From positions 305,816,323 through 305,880,322 of the forward strand of contig CM042697.1 in NCBI GenBank assembly GCA_023614405.1: DNA of 64,000 nt, given 5' to 3'. This document shows positions 21,571 to 33,232 of the stretch, one piece after another. Source of the DNA: Avena insularis. Lineage: Eukaryota > Streptophyta > Magnoliopsida > Poales > Poaceae. Each line of letters starts with the position of its first letter. Positions within the stretch are counted from its first letter, which is position 1. Below the pieces are notes generated by a model that saw only the letters and a program-made list of their open reading frames with translations, did no database searches and had not been told where the DNA came from. A program made the translations under genes and the position numbers.

Positions 21571-23077
21571 TCCTCATCAGACCATTTGATGCGCTTGCCA
21601 TCTTTCCTAGGAGACCAACGTCCATCATTCTATCTTTCTCTTGTGTTATTTTCCTCCCATCGCTGATGAAATGCAAGTTCATCTCACCTAGAAGGGGCCT
21701 TGGCTTCCCAATCTTCAGCTGCAGCCTCTTTGTTTACGGCTTCAGCTGTAGCCTCTCTGTTTGTGGCTTTAGGTGTAGCCTCTCTCTTTCTAGTTTCAGC
21801 GTCATGCTTAGCTATGTTGCATTTCCGACGAAGTGCTCCCTTTGATTGTCTTCCCTCTTGCAACTGGGGAAAAACATGAGGAAATTTTCAAAGAAATGGA
21901 TCTAAGCGTACGACTGGTAGGTCACGTAAGCATCTATGGCTACATACTTTAGGTTTATCTCAGACAACAACCTGTCCTCCCAAAAATCGTGCCAATCTTC
22001 AGGGAAATCTTCCTTCATTTTGGTGTATGACGGATAGATGATTCTAGCCGCGAGACTATTCATTCCATCCCTCCTTCTGCCCCCTTTGATCTTGACAAGA
22101 TCTTGAATATCGATCCACTTGTGCTCAGTAATTATGATTTCCGCATGAAAAAACTTGACAAAACCAGATGTTTTGTCGACAGTACAGAAAATAATCCTTT
22201 CTCCACAAGGAATTGGTGCAGCGCTGGACACTTCTTGTCAGTCCTGGAAGTATGTAGTTTGTCATCATAAAATGCATGACCAAAACAATGACAAAATGAG
22301 TAACTACAAATGTTTTGTCAATGCAAGATCATCATCTCTGAATATATTTTTAAGGTACAAAAGTTTAGTAAATGCAAAATCAAGATTGGATTGTCATAAT
22401 GTTTTTGGTCCTAATAAAATTCAGTAGTTGCAACATGAGCAAATGGATAGATTCCATACGCAATAAAATTCACTAGTTGCAAAAATGCAGTACTTGTAAG
22501 ATCCCCACTATAATAAAATTTGGGACTATGACTATTTGGACAATGCAATACCATATCCTGTATAAAATTTGAAAATACAAAAAATTAGTAAATCCAAGGT
22601 GAAAAATCTGAAATTTATATAGTCATAATTCATTTGGTACTAACAGAATTCAGTAAATGCAATATGAGCATATGGAAAGATTGCAGTACTTGCGAGAACA
22701 ACATTTGAGCAGAATTTGGGACTAAGACTGTTTAGTACAGGCAAGATCAACTGATTAAAATCATACAAGTGACCAATTAAAGGAAGAAAGCCCCAAAAGT
22801 GGTAAACTAAAGAGATTAGATCTACAAACCAGGAGTAGTGGTAGACGAGGACGTGTTTCCTCATTGACAGTTGAACGACGACGACATTGTTTTTGTACTC
22901 TTCGTCCTCCTTGGTATACTTGAGGTCCAATCTGACAAACTTGTCCTCGTCTTTCTCAAGACATTCCTCATACATCCTTAGGACTCACACAACTGTATCC
23001 TCCTTGTTGGTGTAGATGACATCTATCTTTGTATTGCCATGGGCAGTGAATCTTGTCTCTCGAGTGTAACCTTCCAT
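21571..23077 (-). pseudogene. DEDD 3'-5' exonuclease (WRN/RNase D-like) pseudogene, minus strand
   Basis: From ATG 23077 the minus strand encodes MEGYTRETRFTAHGNTKIDV, then FVRLDLKYTKED and VVVVQLSMRKHVLVYHYS, the Exo I region of grass WRN-like 3'-5' exonuclease-domain proteins. An intron with GT..AG borders (about 22829-22244) joins YHYS to TDKKCPALHQFLVEKG. Exon 2 continues IFCTVDK.., WIDIQDLVKIKGG.., NLKYVAIDAYVTY (Exo III). A third exon (about 21863-21571) gives a basic tail ending GKRIKWSDEE. Lesions: TGA at 22985-22987, a one-base frameshift near 22197, and later stops. The Exo I glutamate is also replaced (DLK instead of DLE), so catalysis would be lost anyway. Confidence 0.75.
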
Positions 23078-23340
23078 GGCGGCAAGGAGTAGACAGCAAG
23101 AACAACAGATGGGACGCAGAAGATAGAGGACATGAGTAATAAGAAGGCTTTCAGCGAAACAAGGGAAGGCTGGAACCATCACTGCGATTCTGACGTCCTT
23201 GTGGAGAAGCATGGCGGCGGCAAGGAGAAGATAGAAAGAACAACATATGGGAAGCATAAGACAAAGGACAGGAGGAAGAAGAAGAAGGCTTTCTTTGAAA
23301 CAAGGGATATGATGGAACCGTCGCTATGATTCAAATGTAC
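23050..23340. repeat. Tandem duplication in the exonuclease 5' leader
   Basis: About 143 bases starting ATGGCGGCAAGGAG (near 23076) are repeated from about 23211 (ATGGCGGCGGCAAGGAG), including GAAGGCTTTC and GAAACAAGGGA. The region lies just upstream of the minus-strand exonuclease start. The short plus-strand ORFs here are low-complexity by-products. Confidence 0.6.
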
Positions 23341-23559
23341 TTGTGGAGATGCGTGGCAGCGTCCATTCCATATTCTGAGTAAACAAATATTTAAAAGGAG
23401 CGCTCATTTAAAAGAGTAATAACGAGGATATATGCGCCTTGCGCTGTCATGTCAATTCAAGCTATCGGTCATTTAGTCATGTCCATTGCGTCACCTTAAG
23501 CAGTTTTCATGTGTCAAATCCCACCATGCAATTTAATTGCGCATACACAGGTCTCGTAC

Positions 23560-24800
23560 GCATGGAAGGAAAGTAAGGGGGCCATAATTAGTGAGGGTGG
23601 GCATGGGGATCGTCTAAAGGAAGTTGAAAAAATAATCATGAGGGGAAATGAAGGGTCCCATCTATCAGCGAGTGAAGGTCGGCACACGCAAACATGAGTA
23701 CGTTTGACTTGGATCATGCATGGCGGACCTCGATTCCTCTGCATGCAAGTGGCACAGAACCAATTTCATCCAGCGCTAGCGTCGCCATGTAAGAGCATCA
23801 CTAGCAATGCAACTGCCACATGGAAATATGGAATGATGCACCAGTGTGACAGAAGCTACATCACCACATCCATTGGAGTGTATGTGTGGTCGTGTGGATC
23901 ATTATGGTTTGGTAAATAACACATGAAATGACTCTGGGGACTCCATGTGTCAAACCATGTCCAGAAATCCCCTAGAATGCAATCGCCACATGCAATGATG
24001 CACCGGTGTGACAGAATTTTCATACCCAGATCAACTTGAGTGTGTGTGGTCATGTGGATCATTGTGGTTTGGCAGAGAACACATGATATGACTCTAGGGA
24101 CACCATGTATCAAACCATGGCTAGAAATCCCTAGAAAGCCACTGCAATACAGCTGCCGCATGGAATGATGCACCGGTGTGGCAGAAGTTGCATCACCAGA
24201 TCCATTGTAGTGTGTGTGGTCGTGTGGATCATTGCGGTTTTGAAAAGAACATATGCAAATGACTCTGGGGACGCCATGTATCAAACCATGGTCATAAATC
24301 CCCAGAAATCCCCTAGAATGCAACTGCCAGATGGAGTGATGAACCAATGTGAAGAAGTTGCATCACCATTGGAGTGTGTGTGGTCGTGAGCATCAAGATG
24401 GTTGGGAAAAGAACACATACAATGACTATATGTACTCCATGTGTCAAACCATGGTCAGGAATCCCAGAAATCCCCTGCATTGCCACTGCCATATGGAGTG
24501 ATGCACCGGCATGACAGAAGTTGCATCACCACATCCACTTGAGTGTGTGTGGTCATGTGGATCAAGGTGGTTTGGAAAAGAACACATGCAATGACTCTAT
24601 GGACTCCATGTGTCAAACCATGGTAATAAATCCCCAGAAAGCCACTGCAATGCAGCTGCCGCATGGAATGATTCACCGGTGTGATAGAAGTTGCATCGCC
24701 ACATCCATTGTAGTGTGTGTGGTCGTATGGATATGCAAATGACTCTAGGGACTCCAAGTGTGAAACCATGGTCAGGAATCCCCAGTAAGACACTGGAATG
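23560..24800 (+). repeat. Tandem array 2, about 150-187-bp units, with duplicated leader
   Basis: The leader (23570-23815) matches 19260-19500, including GATCGTCTAAAGG and GGCACAGAACCAATTT. Six units follow, near 23819, 23990, 24158, 24340, 24490 and 24661, with the same CATGGAATGATGCACC core as array 1. Array and leader are in the same orientation as array 1, so they are direct duplicates flanking the exonuclease pseudogene. Confidence 0.8.
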
Positions 24801-25068
24801 CATAGTTGTACTTGTGAACCTTATGCTTGGCATAAATAGCAACACGTAAAGCCCAGTACCACTTGGACACGCCATGTTTTTTTATTACATATTGAAATAT
24901 ACATTATATATACCTTTTATGGCCATTTTGTTCTAAAAATTTCTTAAATTTTATGAAAAAGAACTGTTTTTTGTCGCCATCGAACCAAATGAACCAGTGG
25001 TCCGACCAGCAAACCAGTGAACCAGTCGCCTCACCGGTTCACTGACTCGTCTGGTTTTTAAAACTATG
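24801..25068. mobile_element. 268-bp hAT-type MITE
   Basis: The insertion starts CATAGTTGTAC and ends TTTTAAAACTATG, giving imperfect terminal inverted repeats (CATAGTTGT against CATAGTTTT). It is flanked by an 8-bp duplication with one mismatch, CTGGAATG (24793-24800) and CTGGATTG (25069-25076). An 8-bp TSD and CA-starting ends fit the hAT superfamily. It interrupts a unit of array 2, whose sequence resumes (GGATTGCCACTACC) after the element. There is no coding capacity, so it is non-autonomous. Confidence 0.65.
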
Positions 25069-25084
25069 CTGGATTGCCACTACC

Positions 25085-25225
25085 AAATGTAGGGTCCCAC
25101 ATGTCAGTGAGTGAAGGTCGGCACACGACTACGTTTGAATTAGATCATGCATGGGATACCTTGATTCCACTACATGCAAGCGGCGCGGAACCAATTTCAG
25201 ACAGTGTTAGTGTCGCCATGTAGAA
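25085..25225 (+). repeat. Third copy of the array leader
   Basis: TGTAGGGTCCCACATGTCAG .. GTTAGTGTCGCCATGTA matches parts of the leaders before arrays 1 and 2. Here it leads into the plus-strand exonuclease pseudogene instead of an array. Confidence 0.7.
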
Positions 25226-25440
25226 CCGCTGTTTTCCTCCACTTCCACCCCATATAAATGATCGTGCACCGTTCCACATATTAGGAAGGGCGGTTGCAAT
25301 CTTGCAGTAAGTAGTTTCTCTCTTCTCCGTCTCCTTTCCTCCGCCACGGCCTCGTCGTCTTCCTCCTCCACAGCCTCATCCATTCCCTCCGCCACGGCAT
25401 CACCCTCTTCCTCTATGTCCTTTCCCTCTTGCCTCTAGTC

Positions 25441-26364
25441 ATGGACAAGTGGGATGTCCAAAATGATGGCATGATAGGGACTGCGTAATTCAACATAGAA
25501 GTCCACGATGGTAAGAAGCTCAGTGTCGTCTACACCATCGACCCTGAGATGGTGAAGCGCACTATTGCCAAGTACAAGAATTTGCTGCCGTCGAAAGAAA
25601 GCGGGTTCAGGTTCATGGGTCTTGACCTCGAGTATAGCCAAGACCAATGCAGGATCGCCGTGCTACAACTCTCCATGAAGAGGCACGTCCTCGTATACCA
25701 GCCTTTTTGCGAGGAGGAGGGGGTTATGGGAAGAGGTACATGTTGCTGTCATTTTGTTCCCGAACCGTCTATTTGCAAAATTTCTTGCTACATTATTTGT
25801 TTGAATTCATTTTCATGCAGGTGTGACAAACATATTAGGTCTCTCTTTTGGTGACTTTCTCTTGAACCACCAGATAACATTTACTAGCATTGACACCAGG
25901 GGTGACACTCGACTGCTTACCAGCCCGACTATTGGAATTATCATCCCATGGGAGTACAGAGTGGACATATAGGATATTTTCTAGATCCCAGGGACGAAGG
26001 GAAGCAGGATTGGGATGGCCAATCTTGCCGCCAATCTCATCGACCTGTGGTACGCTGACATGAATGAAAATTCCCAAACTGTTGGTGGAGGCGTTTAGGG
26101 CACAATTATTGGGAGGATAAGCCGCTTTCTGAACCTAACCTGAAGTACGCTGCAATTGATGGGTATGTCAGCCACGAGCTATACCGCCAGATCCAATTGT
26201 TTCATTCCAAGCATCGCACCCTTGAACAACCACCAAGGCAAGTGGTTTGCCCGAGATGCCAGAATGGAGAGGAAACTAATAGCTGGGGCAAGTGCCCGAA
26301 GACATCCTCGGATCGGTCACCTTCTCCGTCAATCATTCCAATAGGCTGGGATGTCCAATTTTAG
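25441..26364 (+). pseudogene. DEDD 3'-5' exonuclease (WRN/RNase D-like) pseudogene, plus strand
   Basis: ATG 25441 starts MDKWDVQNDG, followed by VHDGKKLSVVYTIDPEMVKR and FMGLDLEYSQDQCRIAVLQL, in which DLE is the intact Exo I motif. A GT..AG intron (about 25736-25820) precedes FGDFLLNHQITFTSIDTRGD, then IIIPWEYRVDI. A shifted frame carries NLKYAAIDGYVSHELYRQIQ (Exo III), ending at about 26364 after a Pro/Ser-rich tail. Lesions: TAA near 25486, two stops near 25970-25983, TAG near 26096 and a frame change around 26090. It is related to but distinct from the minus-strand copy at 21571-23077. Its 3' flank was later split by the LTR element at 26480. Confidence 0.75.
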
Positions 26365-26479
26365 TGCATGATTGTTGTGTTTGTATGGGCCTTGTTATGT
26401 TTACGAAAACATGTTATTTCACAAGTACAATGTGTGATAGCTATGTGTGAGCACTTCCGAACTGTTGTGTATTACCTTT

Positions 26480-27989
26480 TGATACGTCCAATTTGCATCA
26501 CCATTCTATATCATACTTTGCCTCTATTCATTGATATATGTCTTATTATGGGGTATTACTTATGTCTTTTCCTCTGTTTTTACATGTTGGATGATTCTTA
26601 GAGGATGGACTGCCGGAGTCAGGTTTCTGATGGAAAAAGAGGTGTTTTGATGCAATTTCGCGAAGACCAGAAAAATACCAGAAAAATATTGGAAAATTAT
26701 ATTTTCCCAGAAGATGGAGGAAACCATAAGGGGAGATGTAGCCGGTCCACAAGGGCCCACACCCTCTAGGCATGGGCCCACCTTGCCACGCGCCTAGGGC
26801 AAGTGTGGCCTACCTGGCCGGCTCCCGACTCCGCCCTCTCGCCTATATCTTCCTCACGGAACCCTAACACCGGGGGAGCGACCACAGAAAGATTTCCGCC
26901 ACCTCTGCGGGGCGGAAAACACCGAGAGAGAAAGAGCTCTCCGGCAGACAGATTTTTGCTGGGTAAATTCCTTCCTGGAGAGGGGAGATCGTCGCCAACA
27001 ACACCGTCATCAAGCTACGCTTCATCGGGATCATCATCATCATCATCCACACCATCATCTCCACTAGCACCATCATCACCACTCTGTCCCATTGTAACAA
27101 TCATGTTGGATCTTGCATTAGTTCTTAGGGGAAACTTTCCCGGTGTTAATTACTATTGTAGTTGATGCATGTGAGTGGAACCATTGTATTATTGTTTATG
27201 TTCAGATTTTTATCCATCACCATATCATATTTATCTTGATCCATATGATGTCTTGTGAGTAGTTCATTTAGTTCTTGAGGACATGGGAAAAGTCATGTTG
27301 TTAGTAGTGAATTTGTGTTGAGCTATTATTCAATGGTTTAGTATTTCAGTTGTGGTGTTATTCTTCTTGTGGTGTGATGTGAACGTCGACTACATGATAC
27401 TTCACCATTTATGGGCCTAGGGTAATGCATTGTGTATTTGGCTACTAATTGTGGGGTTGCCGGAGTGACAGAAACCTGAACCCCCGTTAGGACACCTTTA
27501 CACAAGGGAGTGTAGGATCTCAGAGTTTAAGGCAGTGGTTAGGTTTATATCTTAATTACTTTCCTGTAGTTTCGGATGCTTGCAGGGGGTTTAATCACAA
27601 GTATGTATTAGTCCAAGTAAGGTCGGTACATTAGCACATGTTCACCCACACAACACTTACAACACCAAACAAGGGTACTCGGGTATTTGCAGCGAAAGCA
27701 CTTGATAGAATTCCCATGTGTCCTCGAGAATGTTTGGTCCTTATAAGTATTTCCACCGGCTTGTCCTTTGCTAAGAAAGGATTGGGCCACTTGCTGCGTT
27801 TGTTCTTTGTCTTTATTACTTGCACTTTTTTTGTTGCTTTATCAGAAAACCCCTAAAAATTTGTTTGCTAAGTATTTACAGAGAGTTCCTGCTCCATACC
27901 ACTAGTCAACACCTTTTGATCCTCGTTGGGATCGACACTCCTATTTATCGAAAGTACTACGATACACCCCCTATACTCGTGGGTCATTA
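26480..27989 (+). repeat. 5' LTR of element 1
   Basis: 1510 bp, TGATACGTCC...GGGTCATTA; the terminal CA is mutated to TA. It contains a CAT microsatellite near 27030-27050 and a GC-rich segment. A short ACACCATCATC-rich open stretch is not a gene. Confidence 0.9.
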
Positions 27990-28020
27990 AGACTATTTTC
28001 TAGCGCCGTTACCGGGGAGT
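27990..28020 (+). other. Primer-binding site of element 1
   Basis: AGACTATTTTCTAGCGCCGT then TACCGGGGAGT follows the LTR. It is a variant of the TGGCGCCGTTGCCGGGGA PBS used by many Athila-like grass gypsy elements; element 2 has the closer match. Confidence 0.7.
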
Positions 28021-28106
28021 GAAGCGCTATTGAAGAGTGGAACTGGTAAAGGAAACTTCTACTGTGAGTATTTCTTTTTGTTTCTGTTTGTTACCTTGTT
28101 TCCAAT

Positions 28107-30034
28107 ATGGATAACCCACTTGGTTGTCTGTTTGGGAAAACTACTACCACTGTTAGGGTAGTAAATGAACCACCACCTGTTGAGATAGATCCTTTTAAGA
28201 TACCTACAAGTATTTTTGATCGTGTTATCGATAATTATTATTTTGGGGATGGAACTATTCATCCTTGTGATCACTTGCTCTTTATCCATGAATTATGCAG
28301 GTTTTTTAAATGTGCAGGTATCACAACTGAACATGTGAAGAAGAAGTTACTCTCTATATCCTTGAAAGGGAGAGCTGAGGAATGGTATAAGATGCTGAAG
28401 AATGGACAAACCATGGAATGGGAGGAAATGGCATCTCTCTTTTATTCTAAATTCTATCCTCCTAGTGATATTCATAAGGATAGAAATATGATATATAACT
28501 TTTGGCCTCGTGATGGATAGATTACAGCTCAAGCTTGGGGGAGATTGAAGTTACTAATGCTTAAATTTCCTATTCATGAACTCCCTAACAATATTATTAT
28601 CAATAATTTTTATGCTAGGCTTTCTCTTCATGATAAAGATTTACTAGATGCTTCTTGTGCGGGATCATTCACACGTATGAATGAAGAAGCTAAATGGGAT
28701 CTACTAGACCATATTCAATAGAACCCTGAATCTTGGGAGAATAACAATGGAAGAAAGTCAATTATAAATATGATTATGAATGCATTAAATATTTTATGGG
28801 AACTGATGACTTCCATGATATTAGTAACGAGTTTGGTCTTTACTCCCAAGTTCTTGCAAAATGTTTTAAGGCCTTTGCCTCTTATATTGAAATCCCCAAA
28901 ATGGAGTGGGACAAGTACCATGATCCTTATAAAGACATTGTTACCCATGTTCCTGCTAGCATAGAAGTTTGTACTATTCATCCTATTTTTCCTGAAACTT
29001 ATGTTGAGAAAATCCTTTTTCCTGCTAAGGTAAAGGAACATTCTAACATAGCTAATTTGGTTAGGAAAAGTGCAAAGAAAACTGTGGAACCTAATGAGCA
29101 AACTAGTATTGAGCCTGCGGTAGCTATTGTGAAAGACCTTGTCACTAGAAATATAGAGGATGAGCATATTGTCTTCTGTGAAGACGCTTCTAATATTATC
29201 TCTCATCCTAGAGAAGCTAGAAAAGCTAGTGTTCCTGTGCTTTTTGTTAAAATTGGTGATCATTGCTACTATGGTTTATGTGATATTGGTGCTAGTTCTA
29301 GTGCTATTCCTTATGAGCTTTACAGAGAAATTATGCATGAATTTGGTCCTTGTGAGCTTGAGGACATTTATGTGGTTATTCACCTTGCTAATAAGGAAAC
29401 CATATGCCCTATTGGTATTGTAAGAGATGTGGAGGTTCTCTGTGGTAAGATTAAGTATCCTGCTGATTTTCTAGTGCTTAATTCAGCAGCTAGCAAAACT
29501 TGTCCTATCATTTTTGGTAGACCTTTCTTGTACACTTCTGGAGCTATTATAGACTGTAAGGAGAAAATTTTAACTAAGTTTCATGGAGATTATTATGAGT
29601 TTAACTTTTCCAAACTTGCTAAAGCTCCTTGTGAAAATAGCTTGCCTAATAAATATTTCAGGATGGAACAACTTGCTTCTATTGATCTAGTTTATGACCT
29701 TGGGCCTCCTTTTGATGAGTGTAAGTATACTCATTCTGATGACAGAGTTGTTTCCTTTGATAGTTATATTGTCAAATTTATTCAAAGTGCTACTGAAAGT
29801 TATTATGAGAGAGGGAAACATGGTTTTATGCATCTCAATAATGTTAAGTTTCCCTGTTTTATGTTGAAAGCTTTGAAGTTGCATTTGTTTTATCTTCCTA
29901 TGCTAATGGCTTTTTGTTTCAACAATTTGTTTTATCATGATACCCCCATGCATAGGAAGTGGGTTAGACTCAAATGTGTTGGTTATTTGCTTCTTGATGC
30001 TCTCTTTCACTCCAGATATATATCTCCCATGTGA
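28107..30034 (+). pseudogene. Gag-protease region of element 1
   Basis: ATG 28107 opens a gag-like frame (MDNPLGCLFGKTTTTVR..), containing LKGRAEEWYKMLKNGQTMEW and FYSKFYPP, typical of plant retrotransposon gag (capsid). It is broken by TAG at 28518-28520 and TAG near 28719, then shifts frame near 28745. The new frame runs 412 codons to TGA 30032-30034. It contains the retropepsin active site CDIGASSSAIPYELY, then PIIFGRPFL, as in Athila-type proteases that normally read DLGAS. Gag and protease are therefore recognisable but not expressed as one product. The C-terminal portion (SYYERGKHGFMHLNN) recurs in element 2. No RT follows. Confidence 0.8.
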
Positions 30035-30925
30035 GCATCTTTGAGACTTTCAAGCCTAACTTAAAGGCATTAAAGAAAAGTACTTGTTGGGAGATAATCC
30101 AAGAGTTTGGTCGAGTCTTGGAAGTTATTACCTCTGTAATAATCACTCCTTATCCTTTTTTTGGTTTTTGTGTCAAGTTCAACTACTTTTGAGAAGTGGA
30201 GTTGTGAAAAGTGTCTGTCCTGGGACAGATTTTTGTGCTGTTTTGTAAAAATTCGTGAGGGAGATCAGTACGTCAGATGGAGCTGTATTTTTCTGAGCTT
30301 GTTCTAAAGGTTGTTACACAACTTTCATTAGTTTTGCACATTTTTATTTGAGCAACAGAAAGTTTTCAAAAAAATCAATCTTTACCTACTGGTCTGTTTT
30401 GACAGATTTCTGTTATAATTTGCATTTGCCTCTTATAGAAGCCCTTGTTTTGATGGATTTCAATTGAAGTGTGTACCTAAAGATTTATTGTTTTGCTTTC
30501 ACTAATGTTGCCATTGAAGTTTGTGTATTGCCTTGTGAGAAAAGGAATTTCCAGGAGACGGAGAAAAGGAGTCTGCAGAGTTCGTCTTTGAATAGGTAAA
30601 AGTGGTGAAAACAGAAGGTTCGTGAAAGCCTAATCTTTTTATATTTTTGATGTTTTTATTACATAAGGGAAGTTACAAGGCGGAACCGAGGAGGAACCGG
30701 AGGCCGGGGTGGCCAAACCCACTCCAGGCGTGGGCCCCAGCTGGCCGCGCCTGGAGGGGGTGTGACCCCCCGAGATCCGACTCCTCCTTGTTTTCGTACC
30801 AGTACCTTTCTTATTCATTGAAACTTCGTAATATATACCCCTCGGATTCCCCGAGGTTCTTGCATCGTGTTCTTGTCTTGTTTTCGTTTCGATCTGTTTC
30901 TATCAGGAAATCTTCTCAAGTTTAG
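30035..30925 (+). other. Non-coding interior of element 1 before the extra ORF
   Basis: Mostly AT-rich. The last 250 bases contain a GC-rich, LTR-like stretch (CCAGGCGTGGGCCCC near 30730) and a TATA-like ATATATACCC near 30832, about 100 bases before the next ORF. This could be an internal promoter, but that is inference. Confidence 0.35.
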
Positions 30926-30931
30926 AGCACC

Positions 30932-31273
30932 ATGGTCTTCGCCAACGACAAAGGCAAGAAGCCCGTGGAGGAAATAAAGTTGGAAGAACAAACTGCCGCA
31001 GGGACAAGGGCAAGGAAACCTACTTTTGTAGGAGAAATTAACACTAGACGTGCTTTTTCTCGTAACATGCATGGGATCATAGCCTCCGTGCCAGACTTCA
31101 GATCCTGCCCTGAGGCACTGGAGGCCTTTCGAACCACTGACGAGTTTTGTGATAAGTACCGTCCTTTGAGGATGAAGGTGGATATGCTTCAAGAGGAGAA
31201 TAACAGGCTTCGTATGTTGCTGGCGGATTTTCTAACCCTAAAGAAGAGAACACCACCACCACTCAAGGAGTAA
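30932..31273 (+). CDS. Extra ORF of element 1 (113 aa, coiled coil)
   Basis: An intact ATG..TAA frame in a good start context (CACCATGG). The protein starts MVFANDKGKKPVEEIKLEEQ, has a middle part RKPTFVGEINTRRAF..MHGIIASVPDF and ends with a leucine-heptad stretch (DMLQEENNRLRMLLADFLTL) plus a Pro/Lys tail. No known domain is recognised. It lies where Athila elements carry an env-like or extra ORF, but I see no signal peptide or membrane segment. It is the only uninterrupted frame of the element and may be under separate expression control. Confidence 0.5.
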   Translation: MVFANDKGKKPVEEIKLEEQTAAGTRARKPTFVGEINTRRAFSRNMHGIIASVPDFRSCPEALEAFRTTDEFCDKYRPLRMKVDMLQEENNRLRMLLADFLTLKKRTPPPLKE

Positions 31274-31279
31274 TTCGTC

Positions 31280-33232
31280 ATCAGGTTTGGCATCCCCTTG
31301 GCTTGTTCCAAGCTTGGGGGGTGCCGCAGTATCACCATAATTATCTTTCATCTTTTTCCTTTTTAGTGGATTCATATCTTTGGTAGAGAAGTTATCTTAT
31401 AGGTTAGTTTGCATGTGGAAGTATCTCGCCTTTAGTTGATTATCTATGTATCCCTTGGTGTGAGTGCCTTTATTGAAGTAGTAATGAGAGGTTTCATCTT
31501 TTACTTTTTGCACTTCTTATTTTAGTTTGCCATCTCTATTATATGATGGATCTTGTTGATCAGTATTGGCATCACTTTGGGAGTATCAAGTAAATCTATG
31601 AGCCCTGGTCAGTAGCAACACTTTTTGAGGTTTGAAAGGAAAAGAGAAAAAGCTTACAAGTATTTTGTATCATTTTGATTTCTTTCTTGATTGGCTCATA
31701 AGCTTAGTTTTCTTTATTTAAGATCTTTTGTGTCTTCAAGGAAGATTGCATGTTTGGCTTTATCACTTATAGGTTTTCTTGCTTCTTTCAACTCTTTTGC
31801 TTGCTATCCAGCTTTGCTAGCCAAAAACCTGTTTTGAGAAGACATTCTTCTCATGTTTCCAACCCCTTTGAATCAAAACATGTGCCATTTGTGTCCACCA
31901 TATCTGCCTCTTAGCATTATTGCTATTCCAAGCAAATTCTCAAGCTTCATCTATCTTTTGAATTAAAAACTATTTTGTTATGTGAAAACTAGTTAGTAAA
32001 GCTCTCACAAACTTGATGACACACCTTATTTTCTTGCCCCTAATAGACTTGAACCATTGTGTCATCGAAGTTGTATATGCTTGCATCTATACGTTGGGAT
32101 TAGCAGAACCATGCTGTCACGGGGAACGCTTTCAACATTGCACTTGTACATTGTACATGATTGATATCATGCTCTTTTGTTTGCGGATGTTGACGGTGTG
32201 AAATAAAGAAGGAACTTGTAAGTCTATGGAGTGATGTATGTGTGTTAGAGAAACGCCTGGGCCGCTAGCCTAAGCCATGCCTAATCATGGTGGAAACTTG
32301 TAGCATCACCCTAATGAGCATTCTGTGAAGGATCCTCAATAAAAATCTATGCACATAGTAAATAAAAAGATCGCTGAGATGCTCATTGTCTGCTTGCCTT
32401 GTCATTTTGGTTATGGGATAACTCCTGTACCATGTGCAAGGGGTACCCCGTTTGCGGTTCTTTATGATACACATGTACTTACAATGACAAGAACTTACCG
32501 GTGACTAAAGTTGAGTAGCATGAGGAGCGGCCCTTGTACTCAAGGGACATGAGATTGCCAACTTATATTTCGTCAAGCATATACTCCATCCTTGTTCACT
32601 TTAACCTTAATGATCTCAAGATGCCTATGCTAGCGGCAATGAGGGCTCAAAGCTAGTAAGTACAATAATATTTTGGAAGCTCTTTATGACTTGAAATCCC
32701 TACTTCCCTCTATGAAGGGACCTTTCTTCTATTTCCTGAGTTGAGTCAGTAAACCTACTTCCTCTCTATCTCCAGCAAACTTTTGAGTTGTTGTGTTGCA
32801 AGCATTCATATGGTGATTTATTCAATCATGTTCTTTATCTTCCTTCTTTGCGCAAAACTCTTATCTATTGAGTATTACTTTGAAAGACTTCATTGTGAAA
32901 AACCTTTTTGAGCAAAGAGTACTCTTGTTTTTTAAACTTCTTCAAAAGCTTTATTTGTGAAACTGTTTGCCAGCTGTTCTCTGACCAAGAACAAGAGTTT
33001 GCTAATTCCAATTATGATTTATCTTTATGCATCTCTATTGTGACTCCTGTACTTGTTGGAAGCTAAGTTATATAATGGTGAGTTGCTTTCTTCTATGAGT
33101 TGTGAGTAATGGTAAGTGTGATGCTTCTTGTCCGTATTCTTTTATCGACACTTCACTCCATAAACCTGTGGACATGCTTACTGAGCTCAGTTTTAGCTTG
33201 GGGACAAGAGAAGGTCTAAGCTTGGGGGGAGT
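31280..33232 (+). other. Non-coding 3' interior and polypurine tract of element 1
   Basis: AT-rich sequence without a supported gene. About 31980-32600 is clearly homologous to 52140-52740 of element 2 (for example GCTGTCACGGGGAACG and AAATAAAAAGATCGCTGAGA). The stretch ends with the polypurine tract AAGCTTGGGGGGAGT at 33218-33232. Confidence 0.7.

Noticed and set aside
19993..24875. Minus-strand ORFs repeating HGVPRVICICSFQ-like and HNDPHDHTH-like segments
   Set aside because: They are translations of the tandem arrays and repeat with the DNA unit; no domain.
26803..27165. Plus-strand ORF rich in Ser/Pro in the element 1 LTR (and copy at 33557)
   Set aside because: It lies over the LTR U3/R region and is caused by a CAT microsatellite and GC-rich leader.
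28715..29263. Minus-strand 182-aa ORF
   Set aside because: It overlaps the retropepsin-bearing frame on the plus strand and has no recognisable motif.
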